Below are positions 52,815-64,000 of a DNA stretch of 64,000 bases, piece after piece. Position 1 is the stretch's first letter, and every line of letters begins with the position of its first letter. The position numbers were made by a program, and so were the translations under genes. The notes beneath the pieces are model-generated. The model did no database searches. It had not been told where the DNA came from and worked only from the letters and a program-made list of their open reading frames with translations. The DNA comes from Incurvaria masculella (Eukaryota; Arthropoda; Insecta; Lepidoptera; Incurvariidae), in NCBI GenBank assembly GCA_946894095.1, contig OX335641.1, positions 9,628,501 to 9,692,500 of the forward strand, given 5' to 3'.

Positions 52815-54146
52815 CTATAACAATTATAATGAGATCTTTAATAAAGTCGTCAAGCATCGAGAAATTCTTAGAATAAAAGTATCATCAGAAATGTAAGCTC
52901 AATGATAGAGTAAATATTTCTACTAGCTGCTGATTTTGATACAAAAATTGTGACAAATAAATATATTATCATGTAAGTAATCTTGGTTGAGTACGTCCGA
53001 GATATAACACATTCCCGCCATAGATGTCGCCACGGATGGTGCCATATAAATCAACATTTTTTACTCCTTTTATGCTGTTCAATGTGTTTTTAAAACCGTT
53101 GGTATCTGCCGTCGAACGAAGCTTAGGAAATTCGGAAAGGCTGATAAAATACGTACGTACCTACGCAAGACGGACCGTCAAGCAACCAAATCAGATAAGA
53201 ATTAGGCTCGTCAGACAGCTGATCATATTTCCACGAACTCGTAAGCTCAACATTCAAACTCCGATCCGTAGAACAAAAGATCCTGTTTCATTCAACACTC
53301 ACCGGACCGTGTGGAATTTTCTACTCCACTCCGATGGATCACAATGGACATGTAAATATCCTATTACAATAACAAATAAGAGGTGAGGATGAATGTTTTG
53401 ATATGACCTATCATCCCCGGAGCGAATGCGAGCGGGGTTGGCTTCCTTGTGATGTTGTACGAATATCGCGCTGTCGTATCAGATCATGTCGGTGCCAATC
53501 AGCGTCCGAGTGATGATCGATTCTGACTGTTCGTGAAGCGGTGTTGATACAAGCCTAGACCACCTAGACAATGGACTGATGAGCCGGAAGTATTTTGAGG
53601 GTCACGGACAGTTTTAAGCGCTTAAGGGCCTGGTACTAGCCAAATCGCAAAGTTAGACGAGGCACCCCAAGTAAACTAACTAAGTCTGACGATTATAAGT
53701 GTCATCCTTACAATATATGATTCCTTGTCTAGGAATCGAATGATTTTCGTTAATGTATGTTTCCTTTTTCTATCCAAAATACATTGTGGAAACGGTGTCC
53801 ATTTCCGAACTTTTTTGACTAAATGTAGAAATCTAAAAGCAAATGGAATTTTTTGTTTATGCATATATGCTGTTTTTGCTTATATCTAGAAATCGAATGA
53901 CTTTCAGATTTCTAATGAGAAAAATCAACTTTTTTATTTTTATTATTATTTAAATAAATGTTGGAATAAAAAAATATTAACAACCCATTATCAGTCTGGA
54001 GTTCTATTTGGATTTGCTGAAGCGTTTCACTACGTATTATTACATTTGTTAAAAAGTGCATTTGTATGGCGCGAGTAGTTGGCTAGTCCTAGCGCCTTAA
54101 TTTAAATAATCGTTTGTGGATTAACTAAATAGCTTTATACACTTTG
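52815..54146. other. Upstream form3 intron, no exon seen
   Basis: No sequence resembling the missing FH3 start (the NYSGLRKRLE-type block of INF2) was found on the minus strand here. AT-rich. Confidence 0.45.
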
Positions 54147-55031
54147 ATCAATAAGTTCCGGGAATTTGAAGTTTGAATTTAAAACGCTTTACCGATTCGA
54201 ATTTTTTTCTCAGGTTGGTACACCATTACCTGACACTTCTGCCAAATTTCAAATATTAAATGTCATTAGTAATTGTTTGGCGTCTGTTTATATCAATCAA
54301 GTTTTTGAAGTTCGTCGCATTTCAAAATGGAAAAAAATATTGAACAAAGAATTTGTTTGAAGTTTTGTGTTTCCAACGAAATCTCTTGTGCTGATGCATT
54401 CAAAGTGCTACAAAAAGCCTACGGGGACTCTGCTCTCTCAAAAACAAGAGTATACGAGTGGTATTCGTCGTTCAAAAATAATCTCAAAGAAGTTGACGAT
54501 GCACCTCGTAAGCCTCGTTGTGGATGCCCTTCAACATCAACTACCGATGATAACGTCGAAAAAGTTCAAGAAATCGTACTCGAAAATCGTCAAACAGTCA
54601 ATAGGGTTTGAGAGATGCTGTGCGTAGAAAACGACCGGAATTGTGGCAAAACAACTCATGGATCTTGCACCATGACAATGCTCCGTCTCACAAAGCGCGC
54701 ATCGTGACCGATTATTTGACCAAACATACTGTAAATACAATCCAACAGGCACCGTATTCTCCGGATATGGCACCATGTGACTTTTTCCTGTTCTCAAAAC
54801 TTAAATTACCCCTTCGTGGAAAGAGATTTTCGAGCATCGATGAAATAAAACAAAATGCGACGAAAGCATTGAAAGCCATTCCTTCACCGGAAAGTGTATG
54901 GAAGAATGGGTTAAGCGTTGGCGTATGTGCATCGCTTCAAACGGTTGTTATTTTGAAGGTGATACAATAAATGTATCCGAAAATTAACACAATTTTTTTT
55001 TATTTATTAATTCCCGGAACTCTTTGATCAT
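54147..55031 (+). mobile_element. Internally deleted mariner-like element
   Basis: Inverted ends share 'tgatcaa' and 'agttccgggaatt'. The transposase is broken: the N-terminal helix-turn-helix part (54327-54610, MEKNIEQRICLKFCVSNEIS...) is joined by deletion to the catalytic end (54608 onward, HDNAPSHKARIVTDYL to MAPCDFFLF). The last two Asp are 34 residues apart (D34D). The first catalytic Asp region is missing and a later frameshift disrupts the C-terminus. Non-autonomous. Confidence 0.88.
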
Positions 55032-56930
55032 AGTATGTATGTATGTACGATACTATTGAATCGATCAATTCAAATTTAATTAGTTTGAATCCGAACCACC
55101 AACGACGAATCTCTCAGTCGATTTTTGCGACATGCACGGGAAGAAAAGTAAGCGAGCTCACACAGGACGACCTACCGAACGGTATTCATCCATGCTCAGT
55201 TCTATAAAATAAAAATAAACATATCGTCATTCAAATGTGATGTGAGCCGTTCGTGTCACGTTGATGCAAAACACGCCTATTCTGTTGAACTGAAGAAGTT
55301 TTTCAAAGCCATGAATAATCATAGTTCGGTTCGACACTTCCGTGACGACCGCAGCACCACCCGCTGCGTCCGAGATGATTCAAGGTTCGCTAAAGTAATC
55401 CAACGATTCGACGTACTTTTAATCTTTTAATGGTTTAAACTTGATTATAAAATATAACCAACGTCCTGTTTCAAGGACGACATTTTATATTCAATTAGCT
55501 ACAGAATAAAATTCCTCCTTGAGGCTGTGATTTCTAAGATCTTTTCGGATCTAAAATAAGAAAATATCTTTTTGCCTTTTGTTGGCTCTCTATCCGATAT
55601 GTTCATGTTTAACTTAGTATTTTATGCAAATTTGCAATATTTATAATTTAAATAAAGATCATAAAGGAGTCGAATTGAGGAAACGACATTCATATATGAC
55701 CAATTAGTGGACAAATAATTAAATGAACACAAGATAATACTACGACTAATAAAATTAAATAATCCATGTAACTCCTAGACAATACTCGTCACTGTACCAG
55801 TATAAAAGGCCAGGGAGACAATTAACCAAGGCGATAAAGTGAGCCGTAATCTACTAACACTAGCCCATGATCGTTGGGACCAAAGCAGCGTGGCGTTGCT
55901 TCGAAGGATTACTGGGGAACGGTGTCTAGGGGACACCAGTCTGTAATTAGTGGTTTTAAACGGATATTATCAGTTTGCCACGCTTGCTGACTGTAATTTA
56001 GCGTGAAAATTATCCACGACCTCGCGTCAACCCGGACTGATTAACTAGACCTTACTGCATACATATTCGAGAGACCTCGTGAAAATGAGCTAGGAAAAAT
56101 AAACAGACATAGGGAAGTATGTGTCTTTGAGAACAAAATTACCATCTTGAAAAAGAAATCATTCGTTGCGTATATAATCCTATATCATTTATAGGAAATG
56201 TATCTACCGCCCCCTATAGTGCAGTCTGAGGACTAGTTTACGGGGCAGGACTTACGAAAGGCCGTGGGTCCCTCATTTTTTTTTATATATATTTTTTATT
56301 GTCGCTCTCTGTCTTTATGTTATTGTTAATTTATTTTAAGTAATCAACTTTGAATAATAATAGAATAAACTTTGCATCTGTTAATAAACAATAGACAAGA
56401 CTAACCATGTATGCTATATAATAAGCTTAAGATCACTTTCTTCAGTAAATAGATAAATTTACATGAGTATGAATAGGGGCTGCATAAATTTGTTGCACAA
56501 TAAGTGACATTAGCTACAACAGAGACCGTTTTTGACCGATTTGCTGCAAGATAAGGTAAGAATTGGCAAGAATCTGAAATTAAACTGGCTATGTTTGTGA
56601 AATGTCGGCAGAGAACACAGTAAACATTGCAGTAAACGCTTTGCGCAGGTTCGGCCAGATCAGGTGGCAACTTGTAACTGGAGGTGGCTACTCTAGAAAC
56701 TATTTTCACTGGTGGCGCTATGCCGCCGCCGCCAATAAGCGCTTGTAGCCGACGAAAAATGGTTAAATTTGCATTTAAATCGCGGGTGTGTAATGTGTGT
56801 TAATCCGGTAATCAAGAGTCATAAAACGACTTAGCAAGGTAAGAAAACCGGTCAAGTGCAAGTCGACTTTGGGCGAAGGCCCCGTGGCACGGCACAACGT
56901 CTAAAATGCAGTGCTTTTAAAATAACGCTT
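55032..56930. other. AT-rich intron or intergenic DNA
   Basis: No gene supported. Several 60-100-codon frames lack motifs. Confidence 0.4.
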
Positions 56931-57099
56931 CGACGAAAAATTCAAAACCATGCACAATTTATAATTAGCAGATTGTATAATTTTATACGTAGTGCACGAA
57001 AAAGTTGAAAAAGTAAAATAACTATTTTCTTCACGGATAACGTATAAAAGTAAAAACGTATACAATTTTAGCATCTGCATGTTATACGAAGATCTTTAG

Positions 57100-57300
57100 A
57101 TTCAGTCGAAAACTGTTTATTCAACAAAAAAAAAACAATAACTTTGGAGGTGGATTACTCAAGGATAAAATCTTAAAAAGATTAGTCATCAGACTTAGCT
57201 TGTTTAATGAAAATTTATATAAATTAGAAGGTTCCAGAGCGTAATAACATGGTTTTGTACCGTGCTCGCGAATGTTCCCGCCGGGAAGGGACACCTTAAA
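57100..57300 (-). repeat. TTAA-type MITE, deleted fragment
   Basis: Reverse-oriented pieces (aataactttggaggtggatt, aaaaagattagtcatcagac, ccagagcg.., gggacacctta) with the middle missing. Confidence 0.55.
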
Positions 57301-58632
57301 GGCTTATATCATGGATATCGGATCAGATATAAAAAAAATTGGATGTAGCTCTCAGTTAATTTATTTAATGTGCAAATTTTCAGAAAAAAAATGTCTTTAT
57401 TTAACTGAGGAACCAGGCACGGACCATTGTATGAAACTCGATCACCTCATTATTCTCTTAAGTATTTATAATTTAAGAATGTTCACTTTGTAGGTTGTTG
57501 ATTCCTCATAGTTATTAACCTTGGACCATCCTACCAAAAAAATTAATAGGTATTCATTCATCATTCATGTTGAATTCTTCTTCACTGTGTTGATAGATTC
57601 CGCGGGTCAATCAAATTGTGACAAGACTTAGCCTCGGTTGCACGAAGAGACGGCCGAGTTAATCAATATTCAAACACGTCACTTTCCTCTCTCTCTGTTT
57701 TGAATTTAATTTAAATTGACCTTATATCAGGCGACAAATATCGAAGTATACACTTTTTATTTTTATGAAAATCAAAATAATTACATACGAAATATCAAGT
57801 AAATTGGAACAGTGGTGTTAAAATAATTTGGTAGTATAGTTACTAGCAATGCCTTTATTTAAAGTCAAGGGTACTAGGTTTATATGGGATGCCTACGGGG
57901 CCCGTAGGCCTCAGGAAATTACGTTCAGCGTTTCAGAAATCAGTTTGAGGGACGATTTTTCTATCAAATTATTTCAAAAGAAATAAAAAAAATTAGCTGA
58001 AAAAATAATCGATTTTTGTGATATCTTCTTTATAAAGATAAAAACACAAAAAAAGGGTTAAAACATATTCTCCCCTGAAACTTCCCAAGGCGGATAAGTA
58101 TTTTTAAAAAAAAAATTATGTAGTTACCAACGAAACTCTAATGAACACTTTGCTAACGGATAAGATAAACCATAAAAAGACTATAAATTCTTAATAATTT
58201 TAAGTGGCTAACTGGTTGAATCGCCATAAAGATGTTTTATGTTGCCACTTCAACACGATGTACATTTAACACGAGGTTCTTAAATTTAATGCGGATGTAA
58301 TAGGTCAGTCAGTCAGCATGTTTGCGTCCACTGCTGGACATACGACTCTCCAATTCCCTGAATAGAAATGAAACCAAATTCCGTAATTAATTAAGAATTT
58401 TGGTTAGCAGGAAAGAAGACATTAAGTTTAGACATTAAGAAACAAAAAGTTATGGGCCTGTGAAGATGCATATTTATATATAAGCCAAACAAGTAAGAGG
58501 TTTACAGCCTGCGTTACGAACCCACGACACAAGTGGCATCTTGGAGTGTCTTCTGGTTACGAGCTCGCTTTTGACTATTATGCTCACCTAACCGTTAAAT
58601 ATTAAAATAGTAAAACTACACTAGAACCATCA
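57301..58632. other. Non-coding DNA with a LINE tail
   Basis: At 58308-58345 'cagcatgtttgcgtccactg' is the antisense of the RTE-like tail seen at 41,780. Otherwise nothing supported. Confidence 0.4.
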
Positions 58633-59140
58633 TTAAGGTGGCCCAACCCGGCGAGACTAAATTCGCGGGCAGGGTACAAAACGGTGCTGTTGCGCTCTGG
58701 GACCTTCTCTGTTTCAAAGAAAAAGACAGGCCCCGTGATGAGGAAGATGCAACAAATCCACAAAAAACACAATGTGCATAGTGTATGATTTGGTAAGATT
58801 TACCAAAATTTTAATTACAAAACGACTTATAGCTAAAAGTAAACCACGACCGCTGTAGTAAAAAATCTAACAAAAACCAAATAGATTATTTTGAGATGTC
58901 CTTACTTTATCGTTGAATAATCCACCTCCAAAGTTATTGTATTTAACGCGCAAAAAATTCGAACTTTTGGACCTTACAACTTAGAAACCAAACACAATTT
59001 CATAATGCAAATGGTCATAAGACATCTAGTTTGATCAAATAAAATTATTTTGAGCAAAATTAGGGATCTCTGACAAGAAATATGGGCGTGATCTTCTTTC
59101 CACGTTTGTATGGGGAGTTGAGCGGGATGGGCCACCTTAA
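58633..59140 (+). mobile_element. TTAA-type MITE (508 bp)
   Basis: TTAA at both ends, same TIRs and body, with a deletion of about 40 bp in the middle. Confidence 0.82.
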
Positions 59141-60823
59141 CATTAATGAAAAGTCAGAATAATTTATCTAAGTGTTACCGATAAGTACGTAAAGAACGTC
59201 ACTTTAAAGATAAACAATCAGATACTGTACTTACCGGGAGAGACTACTGATTTGGGGTGAATGATCACCAATAAATGTAAGAACCCTTAATTGGGACGAT
59301 TTTATAACCAATCACAGTTTAAGACGATCACTGTGTATAAGGTTGGTATGTGTAATGTTACAATACACATTACAGAAATTTAATTACCACTTTTTAAAAT
59401 CATCAGATTTTTAAAATGAGCAGAAAAATATTTGGTCTGTCATTCACTTTAGAATTACCTACATGCCCGAAGCCAAGAAAGTAAAGCATATTTATATAGC
59501 CTCAAAAGAAGTATAAGTGTCAAGTTCTGTGAGATATTTACAAATTATTAAAAATGTCATAGCTTGCAAAAAACTTTATTAATTACTAGTTACTTAAATA
59601 AGCTGTAAAACTTAAACCGCATTAATAAAACGTTGCTAGTGTTTTAAAGCAGACAGGCACAACGAAACACCTATCAAAGAATACGTGTTACTTTTCGTCT
59701 TACATAGTAGGTTTAAAGTAACAGAATTCCCCTACTAGCTGGAAATAAAGCAGCACATTGAATTAATCTAAGCCTCAATTCTAGTGAGGTACGTCAACTA
59801 GACTAGACCCGACAAGGTAGAGCAGGTTCGTACGGCCAGGCGGGTTTGGCTGAGCCTCGCCGGTCTACAAATCAGCCGTGTGGGCCAGTGTGCCGGCCTG
59901 CTAGGTTTCTCGGAAGCGGACTTGAACTCGACCCACCGAGCTTTTATACGTACTTCCAGTGGTTTCGTTTTGAGCAATATCCTTCTGCCCAACCAACCAG
60001 ACTACCAGACTAATTTCAAGGGGCAGTGTGGTTAGTACTTGATCGGCACGGAGTTGATCCCTCAGTTCAAACCCTTTCTTTCCCACACTCCAAATTTTAA
60101 AGTGTGCACAATTTCCTCAACCGATTATGAAAAAAATAATTGTTTTACAATATTGAGGGAAGTAAACTTTACCACTAAGAATCAGCATATATCTAAAAAA
60201 CCAGTGACGTAAATAAAGTATAAATAGGTTGAATGTGTAGAACACAGCAGCCTAAATTTAAGCAGCCATCCGTCACGCAGGTCGCTACCTCGCTACATCG
60301 CTGCTACCGGCTCGGTACAAACAGGTCGAGATTGACAAATGACACTTGCAAACACAGGAGCAAACGTTTGGTTGCAAACTGGTATAGCTTATGTACCAGT
60401 TTATAGCCACTGTTTTTTTAGTTATTGTAGATCAGAGGATAGGGATTGGATACGGGTAGGGTATTCTTGCGAAAGCAAAACCAGCTGACTCGAGGTCGGT
60501 TTCCCATTATGACGTCACCTTCGTCTCTACCGTTGAAAAAAAAATTAATAGGGATACTATATCTCGACGCTTGAAATTTACATGCTTAAAATACATAAGT
60601 TCATGAGGTTTTCGAAAACGACCGCTTTTGGTTTTCGGACTTATTCAAAACAAAAGAAAAAATAAAAATAAAACTTGCTTGCATTTTTTGAAAAATGAAG
60701 TTCATAATCTTAGAGTCTAAATCGACTCTAAGATTATAAAGTAAAGTTGTAAACGGATAGAATGAAATTTTGGATGAACCAAAATATTAAGATCTTTTTT
60801 AAAATAGTTAGCTTTAAGGTGGC
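59141..60823. other. Non-coding DNA
   Basis: Nothing supported as a gene. Confidence 0.4.
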
Positions 60824-61363
60824 CCATCCCGCTCATCTCCCCACACAAAAGGGGAAAGAAGATAACGCCCATATTTCTTGACAGAGATCCAAAATTTTGC
60901 TCAAAATAGCTTTATTTAATCGAACTAGATGTCTGATGACCATTGGCATTGTAAAATTGTGTTTGGTTTCTAAGTTACAAGGTCCGAAAGTTCGCATTTT
61001 TCGCGCGTTTTATACAATAACTTTGGAGGTGGATTACGCAATGATAAAGTAAGAACATCTTAAAAAGATTAGTCATCAGACATAGCTTATTTAATCATGA
61101 TTTTTAATCTATTTGGTTTTTGTTCGATTTTTTACTACAGCCGTCGTGGTTTACTTTTAGCTATAAGTCGTTTTTAAATTAAAATTTTCGTAAATCTTAC
61201 CAAATCATACACTATGCACATGGTCTTTTTTGTGGACATATTGCATCATCCTCATCACGGAGCCTGTCTTATTCTTTGAAACAGAGAAGGTCCCAGAGCG
61301 CAACAGCTCGGTTTTGTACCGTGCCCGCGAATGAGTTAGGCCCGCCGGGTTGGGCCACCTTAA
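60824..61363 (-). mobile_element. TTAA-type MITE (540 bp), reverse orientation
   Basis: TTAA at both ends. Internal blocks run in reverse (aataactttggaggtggatt, gaaacagagaaggtcccaga). Confidence 0.82.
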
Positions 61364-63740
61364 GTACCAAAGAGACCATCACTTTGGAAATTCCTAATTT
61401 TCAAATTAATTTTATGTGCGCACAAAATAGTTTGTATTTTGCATTACAGTTTTAATATGCATAATAAAAACAATCAGTAGAATTGCAGTAACATAATATA
61501 TTACGGAGTGACTATTCAGCCTCATCGCCACCTTTATTATACTATGTTCAGCAGTCCGCAGAGTCAAAATTATTCGTGTCTAAAAGAGTCAAATGACAGA
61601 AACGGAAATCCTCCCGAAACGAATACACTGATATACATCCGAAAACAAATATGCCATCGGTACACATGAAACATGCATCAGGACCAAGGATTGCGGAGTG
61701 CTTATCGAAGCAGCTAGTAATTGAATTAATTCTCAAAATAAATAAGGAGTTCGGAAGTATTCTAGTTTCGAGCTCCAATTAACGAACCATTGCTTCCAGC
61801 TCACCACCGTGTTGGACGATTTTCCAGAATCTGTCCTCTGTAGAACTGATATGCCTAGGATATGAAGTGGGGTACGGGGGGAAGGAGTTGGTGAGGAAAA
61901 TTGAGCCCGGAAAGACAACGGGATATGAGTTTTCGGGTTTCCCTTTAGGCCGACTAGGTCCGGGCCTAGGGCGGCTGATTGTAGCAAAACATATAGTTAC
62001 TGATGCGACCATGAAACAACACAAAATTTTTGTACACTAAAGCAAACAATATTATGTCTCCTCACCAGAAAAAACCCACTGGAAACTCCAGAACGACTTA
62101 CTCGCGGTTTGCCGATGATGATCCACGACGTTTCGATCAAACATTTGGCCCATCATCAGGCGAGTACCCGTGCCGGCGGCGGTCAACAAGAATCTGTCAG
62201 TTTGACGTGTTCCGTCGTTGACGCAGATTATAGCTGCGGGTGAGAGTAGTCTGCAAAGATATTTGCGCTGCGTTCCGAAGTGAGTAAGTGAGTTCTCCCC
62301 ATCCCTAATATAAGGCACATCAGTTTGACGGATACAGACTATAGCGGGGCGCGTGGGAGGGAATTGGTTCACCGGCTCGGCGCTCGGCAGTGGCGCCCAC
62401 GCGTCGCCGCACAATGCTGCTCTACCTGCCATTACGCGATCCTATCGACAGGTACACCCAGCCTTGAAATTGTTATAGCTTAGCTTACTATTGCCTATGA
62501 GTAGGTATGTTACGGATGGTCTAATGCTGGTTCAAAACGAGAACGAACATGTATTGGATTGATTTCTTGGCCATTTGGCTCTTTATTCCCTGATCATTGC
62601 TATCGTCATAAATCTGAAATCAATAATAGTAGGTAAGTTGTTTAGTTTAGCCTAGATAAACTGAGGCCAGCCTACGGGCTCTGTGACAGTTGTCAGTTTT
62701 TTACATCGATATAATCGAAAACTTATGTCGATGTTTTTTATTTTTAAGTCGATCGTAATGCACTTCCTGTGAGGATGTAGTGTAATATTTCTAGAGATCG
62801 AATTGGATTTGTGTTGAGTGCGGTAGTAGAGCTTAGTAAGAATTAACGAGTGCTTTCCGAACGCAGTCCCAATGCCAGCTGTGAAGTGAAGCACAAATTA
62901 AGAAGTGGATTATGGCGATTGCAAAGGGCGCCTTCAACCAATAGCCAGCACCCACTAGCGCCGAGTGTTAGTAAGTTAGTCACCTAGATGGATCTGATAC
63001 ATAGGTAGGACTTTTCCGGCGCATTTGATAGTCTTCGGGTGATGTCCATCGTCAGTTAACCAACGCCCTCTAAAAAGATAAGTAATTCGATTGGGAGATG
63101 GTAGAAATGAACAGATAAGAAATAGTTTAATTGAGATCTTGAACACGGATGTGTTATTTTGACATCCACAATGAATTACAGTTTCAAAAAACTATAGAAT
63201 CTAGGGTAAATAAACTACGCAATTAATGTATTTCAATGCACAAGAAAACAAAAGCAGTTATAATTAGCATATAATGTTGTGTTTATGTCATCAGAGCTAT
63301 TGAAATTTTTAAGCAGAAAAAGTATGGGTCTAAAAACCAAAATACGGTAATGGCGGATCCATATCATATTATCCAAATAAAAAAATACTCTCAGATTCGT
63401 CCAGGTTTGCCTGGGTTCGACAATGTTCAATGCTTCGACTGGTTGCTCCTTTCACCAGCTTTGCGCCTTCCTTACCCAGCTTATCGAACTGCGAGGCTTC
63501 GCTGGCTACTGAGGCTCACCCGATCCACCATATTTTGTCCCTTTATAATCATCCATTTTATGAGACTACATAAAATGACAATTATAACGTCGACGTTTTT
63601 TTTTTAGGAAATTATACAACAACAATTGGTCCTCAGCATATACGACCAAAATGAGCAGAATTTTGGACAGAATTAATGATTCTGGTTGATCAGAATTTTG
63701 ATTGAGAATTTTGAAATCATCCAGATCAAAATTCTGGTAT
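61364..63740. other. Non-coding DNA, no supported gene
   Basis: Open frames on both strands are short and without motifs. A GC-richer patch at 62,080-62,440 has a minus-strand ATG frame but no donor that connects to form3. Confidence 0.35.
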
Positions 63741-64000
63741 TTAAATTACTTTAATCTGAGTCTGCGTCTAATGAATGATACGTGTGCCTCATCATCGAAG
63801 TTCAAAATGTCAGTGCGGCAGACCTCGAATGTGCTATTTAGGGGGTGGCCCTGCCGGGTTGGGGCCGGCCATTTGCCCAAATCGGGGAGCTGGTCTGCGC
63901 AGGCGCCTCCGCGGCGGAGCGGCCGGTCCGGCGACCTTGCGGCGGGACGCAAGGTCGCCGGAGCGCGTGTCGACGCCCGCTTCGCGCTTTTCACTTTCTG
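63741..64000 (-). other. GC-rich end, possibly a truncated retroelement
   Basis: A minus-strand frame ends RTDILNFDDEAHVSFIRRRL and stops near 63,746. The upstream part is very GC-rich and holds a perfect 14-bp hairpin (63928-63961). It could be the 3' end of a LINE entering from the right; not identified. Confidence 0.25.

Noticed and set aside
53560..53600. CTGATGAG resembling a hammerhead ribozyme core
   Set aside because: The matching GAAA core and flanking stems are absent.
54327..54970. Functional mariner transposase
   Set aside because: The region with the first catalytic Asp is deleted and the end is frameshifted.
62052..62432. Possible N-terminal form3 exon (minus-strand ATG frame)
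   Set aside because: No similarity to the INF2 N-terminus and no donor in the phase needed for exon A.
1..64000. CRISPR arrays, operons, rRNA genes
   Set aside because: None seen; the regular repeats are exon duplications and transposons, and the sequence is eukaryotic.

Overview
This is an AT-rich nuclear window from an insect, very probably a moth or butterfly. It carries spliceosomal genes with small exons, dense non-LTR, SINE and MITE debris, and several copies of a repeat tail (cctcctccttttttgaagtcggtt) that I associate with lepidopteran genomes. Nothing looks prokaryotic.

Layout. 1-8.7 kb holds two decayed copies of an unrecognised gene (minus strand), SINEs and nested MITEs. 8,705-13,905 is a complete I-like non-LTR retrotransposon with intact ORF1 and ORF2, a poly(A) tail and an identical 13-bp target-site duplication. 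14,213-15,847 (+) is a 544-residue CUPID/DUF3338 protein, the cytohesin-adaptor family of FRMD4 and Drosophila stepping stone. 17.3-18.2 kb is a dead retrotransposon 3' end. 22,401-29,430 (-) is a seven-exon gene for a 213-residue secreted prepropeptide with five near-identical copies of a 30-residue peptide, each with one predicted disulfide ring and a C-terminal proline amide. I do not recognise the gene; the layout resembles calcitonin-type peptides. 31,407-52,814 (-) holds 21 consecutive exons, all phase-compatible, of an INF2-subfamily formin (Drosophila Formin 3). They encode the last 1,480 residues: part of FH3, FH1, FH2, a WH2/DAD-like motif and a long disordered tail. Its N-terminal exons are not visible and probably lie beyond 64 kb. 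52.8-64 kb is apparently intron filled with repeats, including a deleted mariner and TTAA-flanked MITEs.

The main pattern is local, exon-centred tandem duplication. Seven of the 21 formin exons have one to four nearby extra copies in different states of decay: frameshifts, stops and lost splice sites. The neighbouring peptide gene was built the same way, but there the duplicated 99-nt phase 1-1 exons stayed intact and raised the peptide copy number.

All protein identities come from reading motifs by eye. No database search was possible. Exon borders were chosen from GT/AG sites plus phase continuity.
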